In this document: positions 25,124 to 34,810 of the stretch, in pieces
Layout: each line of letters begins with the position of its first letter
Position numbering within the stretch: the first letter of the stretch is position 1
Source: Bacteroidales bacterium
GTDB lineage: Bacteria > Bacteroidota > Bacteroidia > Bacteroidales > GWA2-32-17
Reading direction: 5' to 3'
Length of the DNA: 64,000 nt
NCBI GenBank assembly: GCA_013314715.1
Contig: JABUFC010000006.1
Span: forward strand, 17,551-81,550
The notes under the pieces: model-generated
Database searches by the model: none
Seen by the model: the letters and a program-made list of their open reading frames with translations, nothing else
What the model was told of the DNA's origin: nothing
Position numbers and translations under genes: made by a program

Positions 25124-26908
25124 TTAATTAAATAATTGATCAATTTCTTCATTTAAAATAGTAACAAATATTTTTTTGCCATCTGGAGTATATTGCGGCT
25201 GAGAGCAACTGAAAAGGCTGTCAAAAAGATTTTGACGCTCATTCTCGCTTAATATTTGTCCTTTTTTTATAGCCGATGATTTGGCAAGTTTTAATAGCAT
25301 ATCACTGATATTTATTTCATCTGGATTTTTTTCAAGTTCATTAAATTGATGAATAAAATCGTATAAACTGCTAATAATATTAAAGTTACTCCAATAAGAT
25401 GGAATTCCTTCTATATTGAACACACCATTTGTTAAAAGTGTTATCTGAAAACCTAAACGTTTAAGATGAGGAATTATATATTTAAAATACTCAGCTTCAT
25501 GAGCAGGTAGTTCTAATGTTTCTGGAAAAATTAGTTTTTCAGTATAAAGTTCATCTTTTTGATATTTACTTTCAAGTAGTTCGTATAATACTCTAACGTG
25601 TGCACGATATTGGTCAATGAGCATTAAGCCCGATTTAATGTTTACTAATAAGTATTGATTTTTTATCTGTAAAATATTTTCATTTGAAGCATCAGAAATT
25701 GAATTTTGTATGATATCTAATTTTTCTTGTCTCTCAGTTGTTGGTTGTCCTTCAAAAAGTTTTTGCCAATCGGATGCATTAGTTTTCTTATTTTTAGTAT
25801 CAAAGGGATTATAGTTTGGGTTTATGTGAATTTTTGGTGCAGTAAGTGGTTGATTTTTTGAAATGTTTGGCAACTGAATGCTACTTTCGTTTTCAAAATC
25901 GATGTTCGGAAGAATATTGGTTTTTCCTAGTGTTTGTCGAACTGCTGCTTCAAGAATTTGAGCAATTGCACGTTCATCCTCGAACTTAATTTCTGTTTTA
26001 GTTGGATGAATATTTACATCGATGGTGTTAGGGTTGCAATTAAAAAATATAAAATACGAGGGCATGGTTTCGGGCAAAAGCAACTTTTCATATGCATTAA
26101 GTATTACTCTATATAAAAATGGGTGTCGCATATAACGGTTATTGACAAAGAAAAACTGTAAGCTATTTTTTTTCTTCGCAAATTCGGGCTTGCCAATAAA
26201 ACCATGAATAGAAATAATAGAGGTGTCAACTGATATATCAAGTAATTCGTTCGATAAATTTTTTCCAAATAAATGAATTATTCTTTGTTTAAGGCTACTA
26301 GGTTGAAGATTGTATATTTCGGTATCATTGTGGCTTAAATAAAACGCGATAGATGGATGTGCCATAGCAATACGATGAAATTCATCTAATATATGTTTAA
26401 ATTCTATGGCATCCGATTTTAAAAAACGACGACGAGCAGGAATATTAAAAAATAAGTTTTTTATGGTAAAAATGCTGCCTTGTTGACAAATAATAGGTTC
26501 TTGTTTTATTAATTTACTTCCATGAATTTCAATCTTTGTGCCTATTTCTGATCCTTCTTTACGGGTTTGTAGTTCAACTTGAGCAACCGACGAAATGGCT
26601 GCAAGTGCTTCTCCTCTAAAACCAAAAGTAGAGATGGCAAATAAGTCGTGTGCTTCTGTTATTTTTGAAGTTGCATGACGTTCAAAAGCTAGACGCGCAT
26701 CTACTTCAGACATACCCATACCATCGTCTATTATGCTAATAGAAGTCTTTCCGCCATCTTTAATGTTTACTCTAATGTTTTTAGCAAATGCATCAATAGC
26801 GTTCTCCATTAGCTCCTTTACTACAGAAGCTGGACGCTGAACCACTTCACCAGCAGCAATCTGATTGGCTACTGCATCGGGTAGTATATGAATTACTTGG
26901 TCAATCAT
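25124..26908 (-). CDS. mutL: DNA mismatch repair protein MutL
   Basis: A 594-residue GHKL ATPase that couples MutS recognition to strand removal. N-terminal motifs: AAGEVVQRPASVVKEL, ENAIDAFA (the catalytic Glu-Asn), DDGMGM, RHATSKI and FGFRGEALAAISSVA. A linker of low complexity follows at about 335-400, then the C-terminal dimerisation domain. The segment aligned with the endonuclease motif DQHA-x2-E-x4-E reads DQYRAHVRVLYE, so the His and the internal Glu are changed, which weakens a nicking role. The ATG at 26906-26908 overlaps the stop of the small upstream gene. Confidence 0.95.
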   Translation of the reverse strand: MIDQVIHILPDAVANQIAAGEVVQRPASVVKELMENAIDAFAKNIRVNIKDGGKTSISIIDDGMGMSEVDARLAFERHATSKITEAHDLFAISTFGFRGEALAAISSVAQVELQTRKEGSEIGTKIEIHGSKLIKQEPIICQQGSIFTIKNLFFNIPARRRFLKSDAIEFKHILDEFHRIAMAHPSIAFYLSHNDTEIYNLQPSSLKQRIIHLFGKNLSNELLDISVDTSIISIHGFIGKPEFAKKKNSLQFFFVNNRYMRHPFLYRVILNAYEKLLLPETMPSYFIFFNCNPNTIDVNIHPTKTEIKFEDERAIAQILEAAVRQTLGKTNILPNIDFENESSIQLPNISKNQPLTAPKIHINPNYNPFDTKNKKTNASDWQKLFEGQPTTERQEKLDIIQNSISDASNENILQIKNQYLLVNIKSGLMLIDQYRAHVRVLYELLESKYQKDELYTEKLIFPETLELPAHEAEYFKYIIPHLKRLGFQITLLTNGVFNIEGIPSYWSNFNIISSLYDFIHQFNELEKNPDEINISDMLLKLAKSSAIKKGQILSENERQNLFDSLFSCSQPQYTPDGKKIFVTILNEEIDQLFN

Positions 26909-27156
26909 TATGAGTAAAGAAAATAAATAGCTAAAAATGTTAACGCTATAATAATAGCTATAAGACGTATGTTCGATTTTGTGGTTTCCTTGCGTTCTTT
27001 TCTATCTTTTCTAAAGCTAATTTTACGTTCTGTTTCAATATTCTGGGAAGTTTGCTGCTTTCTTTTTTCAAATTCTTCTTTTTCGGGGTCGTAAAAAACT
27101 GGTTTATAATTATATGATCTTGCCTGTGGCAATTTAAAAAAGCTTATTCCAAACAT
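26908..27156 (-). CDS. Small conserved membrane protein upstream of mutL
   Basis: An 82-residue protein. The N-terminal half (FFKLPQARSYNYKPVFYDPEK) is a conserved segment in Bacteroidota proteins found next to mutL, sometimes labelled riboflavin synthase beta subunit by proximity to ribH; nothing here resembles that enzyme. The middle is very rich in Lys, Arg and Glu and probably helical. The last 20 residues form one transmembrane helix (LIAIIIALTFLAIYFLYS), so it is a cytoplasm-facing tail-anchored protein. First gene of the mutL operon. Function unknown. Confidence 0.7.
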   Translation of the reverse strand: MFGISFFKLPQARSYNYKPVFYDPEKEEFEKRKQQTSQNIETERKISFRKDRKERKETTKSNIRLIAIIIALTFLAIYFLYS

Positions 27157-27170
27157 AAAATATTTTTGTA

Positions 27171-27178
27171 CAAAGGTA
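27171..27178 (-). promoter_or_regulatory. Probable -7 box of the mutL operon promoter
   Basis: The minus strand reads TACCTTTG, matching TAnnTTTG, 15 bases before the ATG of the small mutL-linked gene at 27156. No TTTG occurs at the expected 19-base distance; the nearest is 12 bases away. Confidence 0.45.
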
Positions 27179-27186
27179 ATAGCAAA

Positions 27187-27217
27187 TTTACAAAAAAACG
27201 AAGTGTCTTTTTGTAAA
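27187..27217. repeat. AT-rich inverted repeat between ppnP and the mutL operon
   Basis: TTTACAAAAA (27187-27196) and TTTTTGTAAA (27208-27217) form a perfect 10-base inverted repeat around an 11-base loop. It lies just downstream of ppnP on its strand and could act as its terminator, or as an operator since it overlaps the upstream side of the mutL-operon promoter. Confidence 0.45.
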
Positions 27218-27237
27218 GGATGAAAAGAAATAAAAAA

Positions 27238-27516
27238 TTATTTATAGTAGCAAATATAAGCAGTGTCGCGTAGTATTTCTACATTAAATTTAATATTTGC
27301 TGGAACTATAAAATATTGACCTTTACAATAGGTTTTCTTTTCTTGCCCAGGTATAGAAACTAGCATTTCACCTTCGATAATTTCCATTTTTTCTTCTGAT
27401 GATGTGCCAAATTCATAGTTGCCAGGGAGCATTACACCTACAGTAGCTTTACCTTCATGAGTAATAATGGCCATCGATTTTACATTACCATTGAAATATT
27501 CGTTTATTTTAATCAT
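27238..27516 (-). CDS. ppnP: Pyrimidine/purine nucleoside phosphorylase
   Basis: A 92-residue single-domain cupin of the DUF1255 family, whose E. coli member cleaves several nucleosides with phosphate. It starts with the family-typical NEYFNGNVKSMAI, then GVMLPGNYEFGTSSEEKMEIIEGEM and GQYFIVPANIKFNVE; only short parts are diagnostic (LPGNYEFGTSSEEKMEI). Length is the family norm. It appears monocistronic, ending near an inverted repeat. The divergent gap to the next gene is 142 bases and shows no strong promoter match. Confidence 0.9.
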   Translation of the reverse strand: MIKINEYFNGNVKSMAIITHEGKATVGVMLPGNYEFGTSSEEKMEIIEGEMLVSIPGQEKKTYCKGQYFIVPANIKFNVEILRDTAYICYYK

Positions 27517-27658
27517 ATTTTTTTTTACAAAAAAAGCAATAAAATTGAACCCTATCCATGAGTTTTATCACTTTATTTCAATAAAAACAAATTTTGTATA
27601 TTGCTATTTTCGTTTTGCGTAAATTTTAACGTAACTTAGCAGGCTAAATTTTAAATTT

Positions 27659-30076
27659 ATGTGGCAACTTATTGCTTCTGTTATTTTGCGTAAAAAATGG
27701 TACGTGCTTTCAACGGTCGCGGGACTTATTTTGATAATGTTATTTTTTTCAAAGAATGTACAAATGTCATACGAGTTGGCTCAAATGTTGCCAAAGTCTG
27801 ATTCTACATTTAAGCAATATCTTGATTTTAAAGAGAAATTTGGCGAAGATGGAACTGTAATGGTAATTGGAGTTACTGATACGAACTTTTTTACACTTAG
27901 TCATTTTCAAGATTGGTACGATATTAATCAAAAAATTAAACAATTAAGTGGAGTAGAAGAAGTTGTTTCGCCTACTCGCATTATTAATTTAACAAAAAAT
28001 GATAGTATTAAAAAGTTCTCGTTTATTAAAGTAGTTGCTAAACGACCCGAGAGTCAGCAAGAAGTAGATAGTATTAAAAGAGAACTTCAAAAAATTAATT
28101 TTTATAAAGGATTGATATACAACTTAGATAAACATTTATATTTAATGGCTATAACCATAAATAAAAAACGTATTAGCGATAAAAGCCGTGTTTTTTTAGT
28201 TGACTCTATTGATAATTATGTCAAACAATACACACAAAAATATAGAGTTGAAACACATATTTCTGGATTGCCATATATACGTACAGCTCAAACCGAAAAA
28301 ATAAAGAATGAATTATTTCTTTTTATAATATTATCCATCATTGTTGCATTTTTTGTACTTATTGGATTATTCCGTTCCTTTCGTTCGGTAATGGCTTCGC
28401 TTATTGTGGTAGGTATTAGTGTCGTTTTTACAATAGGTCTCATGGGTATTTTTGGCTTCAAAATTACTATCTTAACAGGCATTGTTCCTTCTTTATTGAT
28501 TATTATAGGTATAGAAAATTGTATTTTCTTATTAAATAGATATTTAAGTGAATATGATAGCCATAAAAACAAAGTTAAAGCATTAGCCCGAATTATTCAG
28601 CGAATAGGCACGGCTACTTTTTTAACAAATTTAACTACTGCTGTTGGTTTTGCAACCTTTATTTTATCTTCTTCACAAATTCTTAAAGAGTTCGGAATAG
28701 TTGCTTCTATTAATATAATGATTGAATTTTTATTATCTATAACATTAATTCCAATTATTCTTAGTTTTTTACCTGAACCTAAAGAAAGACATACGAAGCA
28801 TTTAAAGAGTCATAAAACGAATTTTATATTAAATGCTATCGAAATTATAATAGTAAAATACAAAAAATGGGTATTTGCTTTTTTTGTTGCTTTATTAATT
28901 ATGGGTATATGGGGTATGACATTAATGCATACTTCCGGAAAAATGGTCGATGATTTAAAAAAATCCGATCCAATTTTACAAGATTTGTCTTATTTTGAAG
29001 CTAATATAGGGGGCATAATGCCATTCGAAATTTCTATTGATACAAAAAAGAAAAATGGTGTCATGCAGCTTAAAAATATTAAGAAAATGAATTTATTGCA
29101 AGAGCATATTGCTCAAAATTACTCAATTTTTTCTAAACCTATTTCCATTGTTGAATTGGTTAAATTTGCAAAACAGGCTTATTATAATGGAAATCCCGAA
29201 AAATATACAATGCCTAAAGACGATGAAGCTACTTTTATTTTGTCCTATATTCCAGGTAAAGAAGATGTTAACGATTCTATAGCTCAGAAAAATCCATTAC
29301 ACGCTTTTGTCGACTCAGCAAAAAAAATTACACGCATTAGTTATCAAATGAAAGATATCGGTTTAAAAGAAATGAATAATTTAAAAACTGAATTATCTTC
29401 TTATATCGATTCGCTCTTTCCAAAAGAAAAATATAATGTTGTTTTAACAGGTAATTCGGTTGTATATACCAAAGGGACTGAATATTTAATCGTAAATTTA
29501 TTGCAAAGTGTATTTTTAGCTATTTTTATTATTAGTTTAATAATGGGAATGTTATTTACTTCAATAAGAATGATAGCGATTACTGTATTACCTAATCTTA
29601 TCTCTTTAATAGTAGTTGCAGGTTTGATGGGATATTTTAATATTCCTATTAAACCTTCTACAATCATTGTTTTTAGTATTGCATTAGGTATTGCAGTAGA
29701 TAATGCTATACATTTTTTAACTCGCTATCGATTCGAATTAAGAACTCATAACTACGATGTTAAACTAGCAGTATTAAATTCCTTACATGGCAACGGAATT
29801 AGTATGCTTTCGTCTTTATTGGTTCTTGTGCTCGGTTTTAGCATTTTTATTTTTTCCGATTTTGGTGGTACACAAGCAATGGGAATACTGGTAACTTTAA
29901 CTTTATTATTTTCGATGTTTTGTAATATTATTTTGCTTCCTACATTAATATATTCTTTTTCAGATTCTTTATCTAAGAAATCGATTGATAAACCCTTACT
30001 CGAAATGTTTGATGAACCTGAAATAGAAACAGATATGGATGATGAAAATGAAGTTAATAACAATTCTAATTTATGA
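27659..30076 (+). CDS. RND-superfamily transporter of the MMPL type
   Basis: An 805-residue inner-membrane protein with two similar halves, each consisting of a periplasmic domain and a cluster of helices. The first helix is followed by a periplasmic domain to about residue 210, then five or six helices (from LFLFIILSIIVAFFVLIG to about 370); the pattern repeats from about 395 to 775. IGIENCIFLLNRYLSEY in the first half and LGIAVDNAIHFLTRYRFE in the second are the conserved RND helix motifs; the second keeps the GIAVDNAIHFL proton-relay style Asp. Similar proteins export lipids or hopanoids. The last 30 residues are acidic. No membrane-fusion partner is nearby. Confidence 0.85.
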   Translation: MWQLIASVILRKKWYVLSTVAGLILIMLFFSKNVQMSYELAQMLPKSDSTFKQYLDFKEKFGEDGTVMVIGVTDTNFFTLSHFQDWYDINQKIKQLSGVEEVVSPTRIINLTKNDSIKKFSFIKVVAKRPESQQEVDSIKRELQKINFYKGLIYNLDKHLYLMAITINKKRISDKSRVFLVDSIDNYVKQYTQKYRVETHISGLPYIRTAQTEKIKNELFLFIILSIIVAFFVLIGLFRSFRSVMASLIVVGISVVFTIGLMGIFGFKITILTGIVPSLLIIIGIENCIFLLNRYLSEYDSHKNKVKALARIIQRIGTATFLTNLTTAVGFATFILSSSQILKEFGIVASINIMIEFLLSITLIPIILSFLPEPKERHTKHLKSHKTNFILNAIEIIIVKYKKWVFAFFVALLIMGIWGMTLMHTSGKMVDDLKKSDPILQDLSYFEANIGGIMPFEISIDTKKKNGVMQLKNIKKMNLLQEHIAQNYSIFSKPISIVELVKFAKQAYYNGNPEKYTMPKDDEATFILSYIPGKEDVNDSIAQKNPLHAFVDSAKKITRISYQMKDIGLKEMNNLKTELSSYIDSLFPKEKYNVVLTGNSVVYTKGTEYLIVNLLQSVFLAIFIISLIMGMLFTSIRMIAITVLPNLISLIVVAGLMGYFNIPIKPSTIIVFSIALGIAVDNAIHFLTRYRFELRTHNYDVKLAVLNSLHGNGISMLSSLLVLVLGFSIFIFSDFGGTQAMGILVTLTLLFSMFCNIILLPTLIYSFSDSLSKKSIDKPLLEMFDEPEIETDMDDENEVNNNSNL

Positions 30077-30198
30077 AATAGCCATGAGAACAAATTCACA
30101 CAAACCGAAAATGAAATTTACACACAAACAAACATCACTATTTGTTCGAATGGCGTATTCCATGTAACCTTAGTATATAATTTAAAAAATAATTACAC

Positions 30199-31173
30199 AT
30201 GAAAAAAATATTAGTAACAGGCGGAGCAGGTTTTATTGGTAGTCGTTTGTGCGAAAAATTGCTTGAATCAAATGAAATATTTGTTGTTGCTGTTGATAAT
30301 TTATTAACAGGACATATAAAAAAATTACCAGCTTCACATCCAAATTTCCGTTTTATTAGAGCCGATGTTAATAATAGAGGCGAAATAGCCGAGATAATGA
30401 TGTCTTGGAAATTTGATTTTGTATTTCATTATGCTGCTGTTGTAGGTGTTAAGCGAACTATAGAAAATCCACTTCTTGTTTTAAGAGATATTGACGGTAT
30501 TCGAAATATACTCGAACTAAGTAAAAACACCGGTGTTCAGCGTGTGTATTACAGTTCTTCATCCGAAATATATGGCGAGCCTGTTGAGTTCCCACAAAAC
30601 GAAGACACAACGCCCCTTAACTCTCGCTTACCATATGCTATTGTAAAGAATGTTGGGGAGGCTTATTTACGTTCTTATCAAAGAGAATTTGGACTTGATT
30701 ATACTATTTTTCGTTTTTTTAATACTTATGGACCTAAACAAAGCCGAAATTTTGTGATTTCAAAGTTTATAGCTAGTGCACTAAAAAACGAAGATATAAC
30801 AATTTATGGCGATGGCTTACAAACGAGAACATTTTGCTATATCGACGACAATGTAGATGCATGCATTCAAGCTTTTAATTATAACTATTATGTTAACGAT
30901 GTAGTAAATATTGGAGGTGACATTGAGACAACGATTCTCGATTTAGCTAAGCTCATAATTCGTATTACGGGATCATCATCGAAAATAGTATTCTTGCCAC
31001 CACTTAAAGAAGGCGATATGCGAGGACGACGTCCCGATATTACGAAAATGCAAATATTAATCAGCAAGCCTTTAATCTCCCTTGAAGAAGGATTGAAAAA
31101 AATCTTAAACGAAGGTTTATTCGAATTAAAATATTCAGACCAAAATGATGACCATATCTGCCATTCAAACTAA
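30199..31173 (+). CDS. NAD-dependent nucleotide-sugar epimerase/dehydratase
   Basis: A 324-residue extended short-chain dehydrogenase. The Rossmann motif TGGAGFIGS is at residues 7-15, the catalytic Ser is in YYSSSSEIYGEP and the YxxxK pair in LPYAIVKNVGEAY. FFNTYGP and DGLQTRTFCYIDD are typical of the UDP-glucuronate decarboxylase/dTDP-glucose dehydratase group. It acts on a nucleotide sugar for surface polysaccharide; the exact reaction is not decidable. It overlaps the polyprenyl synthase gene by 29 bases. Confidence 0.85.
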   Translation: MKKILVTGGAGFIGSRLCEKLLESNEIFVVAVDNLLTGHIKKLPASHPNFRFIRADVNNRGEIAEIMMSWKFDFVFHYAAVVGVKRTIENPLLVLRDIDGIRNILELSKNTGVQRVYYSSSSEIYGEPVEFPQNEDTTPLNSRLPYAIVKNVGEAYLRSYQREFGLDYTIFRFFNTYGPKQSRNFVISKFIASALKNEDITIYGDGLQTRTFCYIDDNVDACIQAFNYNYYVNDVVNIGGDIETTILDLAKLIIRITGSSSKIVFLPPLKEGDMRGRRPDITKMQILISKPLISLEEGLKKILNEGLFELKYSDQNDDHICHSN

Positions 31174-32113
31174 AATAAATGAGGCTATTAGATTATTAAA
31201 ATACCCTGAAAAGCCTGCAGAATTATATTATCCAATTGTTTATATCCTCGAAGATGGCGGTAAGCGATTACGCCCGACATTGCTTTTGTTAGCTTATAAC
31301 CTTTATAGTGATGATATTGAAAAGGCATTAAAACCTTCTATTGGACTAGAAGTCTTTCATAATTTTACCTTGCTACACGATGATATAATGGATAAAGCCG
31401 ACACCCGTCGAAATAGACCAACTGTACATAAAAAATGGAACGAAAATGTAGCTATACTTTCTGGCGATGCTATGATGATACATTCATTTCAATATTTTTA
31501 CAACTTACCTGACGATGTATTTAAACCAGCATTAGAATTATTTACAAAAACTGCACTCGAAGTATGCGAAGGTCAACAATTCGATATGAATTTTGAAACC
31601 CAAGAAAATGTATCAATTAAAGACTATATGGAAATGATTCGCCTAAAAACGGCTGTTTTAATAGCAGCCTCATTAAAGTTAGGAGGCATCATTGCACACG
31701 CCCCAGAAAAAGACCTCGATTTACTCTACAAAGCAGGTATAAGTTTGGGTCTTGCTTTTCAGTTACAAGATGATTACCTCGATGTATATGGCGATACATC
31801 AGTCTTTGGTAAAAACATTGGTGGAGATATAGAGGCAAATAAAAAAACATTTTTAATGCTTACTGCTTTCGAAAAAGCAAATAGTCAACAATTAAATCAA
31901 TTAAAATTTTATTTCAATGCTGAAATGAGCAGACAACAGAAAGTAGAGTCAATAACTTCTATATACAATCAAATAGGTGTTCCATTTATTACTCAACAAA
32001 AAGTACAAGAGCTTACTAACGAAGCTTTAAATTTAATAAACCAATTAACTGTAAAAGAAAAAACATCCGAACTTAAGCTTTTAATTACTAGCCTTATTGC
32101 TAGAAATAAATAA
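31145..32113 (+). CDS. Polyprenyl diphosphate synthase (short-chain, FPP/GGPP type)
   Basis: A 322-residue all-helical trans-prenyltransferase. Both Asp-rich motifs are present: LLHDDIMDKADTRRN (first, DDxxD) and FQLQDDYLDVYGD (second), with GGKRLRPTLLLLA near residue 35-47. Two residues before the first motif are small/aromatic positions that set chain length but these do not settle the product. The start overlaps the epimerase by 29 bases; a second ATG one codon later is equally plausible. It supplies prenyl chains for quinones or as precursor for UppS. Confidence 0.9.
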   Translation: MMTISAIQTKINEAIRLLKYPEKPAELYYPIVYILEDGGKRLRPTLLLLAYNLYSDDIEKALKPSIGLEVFHNFTLLHDDIMDKADTRRNRPTVHKKWNENVAILSGDAMMIHSFQYFYNLPDDVFKPALELFTKTALEVCEGQQFDMNFETQENVSIKDYMEMIRLKTAVLIAASLKLGGIIAHAPEKDLDLLYKAGISLGLAFQLQDDYLDVYGDTSVFGKNIGGDIEANKKTFLMLTAFEKANSQQLNQLKFYFNAEMSRQQKVESITSIYNQIGVPFITQQKVQELTNEALNLINQLTVKEKTSELKLLITSLIARNK

Positions 32114-32148
32114 AAATCATTATTTTTTTAGAAAATATGATAAAAGTC

Positions 32149-32197
32149 ATTGTATGATGTTTTAAACATTAATATATTTGAGTATTAAAATACTTAA
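32149..32197 (+). promoter_or_regulatory. Promoter with overlapping palindromic operator upstream of the ferredoxin-hcp genes
   Basis: ATTG (32149-32152), a 20-base gap and TATATTTG (32173-32180) match the Bacteroidota promoter consensus. Overlapping the -7 box and the expected start of transcription is a 20-base near-perfect palindrome at 32178-32197 (TTGAGTATTAAAATACTTAA). Its core AGTATT-AA-AATACT is perfect. Crp/Fnr-family regulators such as HcpR control hcp in related bacteria and bind TTGA-type palindromes, so this is a candidate operator; the identity of the regulator is inference. Confidence 0.5.
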
Positions 32198-32208
32198 ATA
32201 ATGATAAT

Positions 32209-33075
32209 ATGAAACGTAAAGTAATTCAGATAGTTGAAGAAAAATGCACCGGTTGTGGTGAATGTGTTTCGGGATGTGCCGAGGGTGCTTTGCAAATTAT
32301 TGATGGCAAGGCTCGTTTAATTAGCGATGTGTTATGCGATGGCTTGGGAGCTTGTATAGGAACTTGCCCCGAAGGAGCCATTGAAATAATAGAGCGCGAA
32401 GCCGAACCTTACGACGAATCGAAGGTTATGGATAATATGGTGAGCTTTGGTAAAAACACTGTAGTGGCTCATATGAAACATCTAAAAGAGCATGATTTGC
32501 ACGATTATCTTAAGCAAGCTGTTGCTTATTTAATGGAACACAAGCAAGAACTAGCATTTAATGCAGAAGACGTAATACGTGAGGTTCATTTTTATAGTCC
32601 GCATGGTAGTCATGGATGCCCTGGTTCAAAGACGATGCAATTTAAGCAAACAGTAAAAAACGCTACTAATGATACCGACCAACCTTCTGAATTGCGACAT
32701 TGGCCTGTGCAGATGCATTTAGTTAGCCCTATTGCCCCTTACTTCCAAAATGCCGATGTGCTTTTAGCTGCCGATTGTGTTGCATTTTCAATGGGAAATT
32801 TTCATTCAAAATATTTGAAAAACAGAAGCCTCGCAGTTGCTTGTCCAAAACTCGATTCAAACCAAGATGTTTATGTCGATAAGCTTGTAAGAATGATAAA
32901 CGAAGCTAAAATCAACACACTTACAGTTATGATAATGGAAGTTCCATGTTGCGGCGGATTGCTCCGATTGGTACAAATGGCTATGCAACAAGCTGAGCGG
33001 ATTGTACCTGTTAAAATGATAAAAGTAAGTCTTCAGGGCGATGTTTTAGAAGAAAAATGGATAAACTTTAATTAA
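32209..33075 (+). CDS. Double [4Fe-4S] ferredoxin-domain protein, probable electron donor to Hcp
   Basis: A 288-residue protein with two ferredoxin clusters at the N-terminus: CTGCGECVSGCAEGAL (about 13-28), then CDGLGACIGTCPEGAI, where the second site has Asp-Gly-Leu-Gly between its first two cysteines. The remaining 200 residues contain HGSHGCPGS, a Cys in VLLAADCVAF and EVPCCGGL, a conserved cysteine-rich region found in proteins encoded beside hcp. It probably transfers electrons to the hybrid cluster protein encoded 30 bases downstream. The middle domain's function is unknown. Regulated from the promoter and palindrome just upstream. Confidence 0.85.
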   Translation: MKRKVIQIVEEKCTGCGECVSGCAEGALQIIDGKARLISDVLCDGLGACIGTCPEGAIEIIEREAEPYDESKVMDNMVSFGKNTVVAHMKHLKEHDLHDYLKQAVAYLMEHKQELAFNAEDVIREVHFYSPHGSHGCPGSKTMQFKQTVKNATNDTDQPSELRHWPVQMHLVSPIAPYFQNADVLLAADCVAFSMGNFHSKYLKNRSLAVACPKLDSNQDVYVDKLVRMINEAKINTLTVMIMEVPCCGGLLRLVQMAMQQAERIVPVKMIKVSLQGDVLEEKWINFN

Positions 33076-33105
33076 AAATATGTATAACTTAAAAATCAAA
33101 GAATT

Positions 33106-34761
33106 ATGAGTATGTTTTGTTATCAATGTCAGGAAGCAGCCAAAGGAATTGGTTGTACTGTAAACGGCGTTTGTGGTAAAAGCGACGATTTAGCTCAAAT
33201 GATGGATGTGCTTATGTACACATGTAAGGGCTTATCGGTATATACTACAGAACTAAAAAAGCACGGGATTGAAACACCCGAAATGGATCATTTTATTATG
33301 ACCAGTTTGTTTAAAACAATTACCAATGCTAACTTCGATAAACAGTCTATTGTTGCTTCCATTATGGAAGGCTTAGCATTAAAACGTAAAGCTCGAACAT
33401 TATTATCATCAAATGGAGTAAAGCTTGATGAAACTACTTTGCCCGAAGCAGCTTCGTGGGATGCTTTTACCGAGCAGGAAATTGAGCGTAAAGCTCCTCA
33501 TGTAGGTGTATTAGCTACCGAAAACGAAGATGTACGCTCTTTGCGTGAGCTATTAACTTATGGTATAAAAGGTATGGCAGCGTATGCTGAACATGCCTAT
33601 AACTTGGGTTATGAAGATAAGGAAATATATGCTTTTATGCAGAAAGCATTGGTAAGTACATTAAACGATCAACTATCGGCAGATGAATTGGTTGCATTAG
33701 TGATGGAAACAGGCAAATTTGGAGTAACAGCTATGGCATTGCTCGATAAAGCCAATACTACGCGCTATGGCAATCCTGAAATTACTAAAGTTAACTTAGG
33801 CGTGCGGAACAATCCTGGTATATTAATCTCAGGTCACGATTTACGCGATATGGAAGATTTGCTCAAACAAACAGAAGGAACCGGAGTAGATGTTTATACA
33901 CATAGCGAAATGTTACCAGCCAATTATTATCCTGAATTTAAAAAATATAAACATTTTGTGGGTAATTATGGTAGTTCGTGGTGGCATCAACGCGAAGAGT
34001 TTGAAAAGTTCAATGGTCCTATTCTTTTTACTACTAATTGTATTGTACCACCTTTAGCTAATGCTAGTTATAAAGATCGTATTTATACAACTGGGGCAGC
34101 AGGTTTAGCAGGCGCAAAACATATTGGTGATAGACCCGAAGGTGGAATGAAAGATTTTTCGGAGATTATTGAGCATGCAAAACGCTGCAAACCACCTGTT
34201 GAACTTGAAAAAGGTGAAATTATTGGTGGTTTTGCCCATGCACAGGTTTTTGCTTTAGCCGACAAGGTTGTTGAAGCTGTAAAATCGGGTGCTATTAAGA
34301 AATTCTTTGTTATGGCTGGATGCGATGGACGCATGAAAGATAGAAATTATTATACCGAGTTTGCTCAAAAACTTCCTAAAGATACTGTAATTCTAACGGC
34401 TGGTTGCGCAAAATATCGATATAACAAACTTCCATTAGGTGATATTAATGGCATTCCACGTGTTCTTGATGCAGGACAATGCAACGATTCGTATTCATTA
34501 GCTGTTATTGCCCTTAAACTGAAAGAAATCTTCCAGTTGAATGATATCAACGATTTGCCTATTGCATATAATATTGCATGGTATGAACAAAAGGCTGTAA
34601 TTGTATTGTTGGCATTGTTGTATCTTGGTGTAAAGAAAATTCATCTTGGTCCCACTTTACCTGCATTCCTTTCGCCAAATGTTGCAAAAGTATTGGTAGA
34701 TAATTTTGGTATCGGTGGAATTACCAATGTTGATGACGATATGAAGATGTTTTTAAATTAA
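33106..34761 (+). CDS. hcp: Hydroxylamine reductase / hybrid cluster protein
   Basis: A 551-residue enzyme of nitric oxide and hydroxylamine detoxification under anaerobic conditions. N-terminal [4Fe-4S] ligands are C5, C8, C17 and C23 (C-x2-C-x8-C-x5-C), the class I spacing seen in strict anaerobes. Hybrid-cluster ligands can be recognised in [32 protein letters not shown] and DAGQCND. Length is normal. It shares an operon with the ferredoxin protein and is followed by a strong intrinsic terminator. Confidence 0.96.
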   Translation: MSMFCYQCQEAAKGIGCTVNGVCGKSDDLAQMMDVLMYTCKGLSVYTTELKKHGIETPEMDHFIMTSLFKTITNANFDKQSIVASIMEGLALKRKARTLLSSNGVKLDETTLPEAASWDAFTEQEIERKAPHVGVLATENEDVRSLRELLTYGIKGMAAYAEHAYNLGYEDKEIYAFMQKALVSTLNDQLSADELVALVMETGKFGVTAMALLDKANTTRYGNPEITKVNLGVRNNPGILISGHDLRDMEDLLKQTEGTGVDVYTHSEMLPANYYPEFKKYKHFVGNYGSSWWHQREEFEKFNGPILFTTNCIVPPLANASYKDRIYTTGAAGLAGAKHIGDRPEGGMKDFSEIIEHAKRCKPPVELEKGEIIGGFAHAQVFALADKVVEAVKSGAIKKFFVMAGCDGRMKDRNYYTEFAQKLPKDTVILTAGCAKYRYNKLPLGDINGIPRVLDAGQCNDSYSLAVIALKLKEIFQLNDINDLPIAYNIAWYEQKAVIVLLALLYLGVKKIHLGPTLPAFLSPNVAKVLVDNFGIGGITNVDDDMKMFLN

Positions 34762-34769
34762 TTATTTTT

Positions 34770-34797
34770 GGCTGCCTCAAAAGGGCAGCCTTTTTTT
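34770..34797 (+). terminator. Intrinsic terminator after hcp
   Basis: GGCTGCC (34770-34776) pairs perfectly with GGCAGCC (34784-34790) around a 7-base loop, followed by seven T. It ends the ferredoxin-hcp unit. The next gene begins only 13 bases later, so its transcription depends on read-through or an internal promoter. Confidence 0.9.
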
Positions 34798-34810
34798 AAA
34801 TGTAAATAAT

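Noticed and set aside
30120..30165. TTCGAATGG resembling a tRNA T-loop
   Set aside because: No acceptor stem or anticodon arm can be drawn around it.
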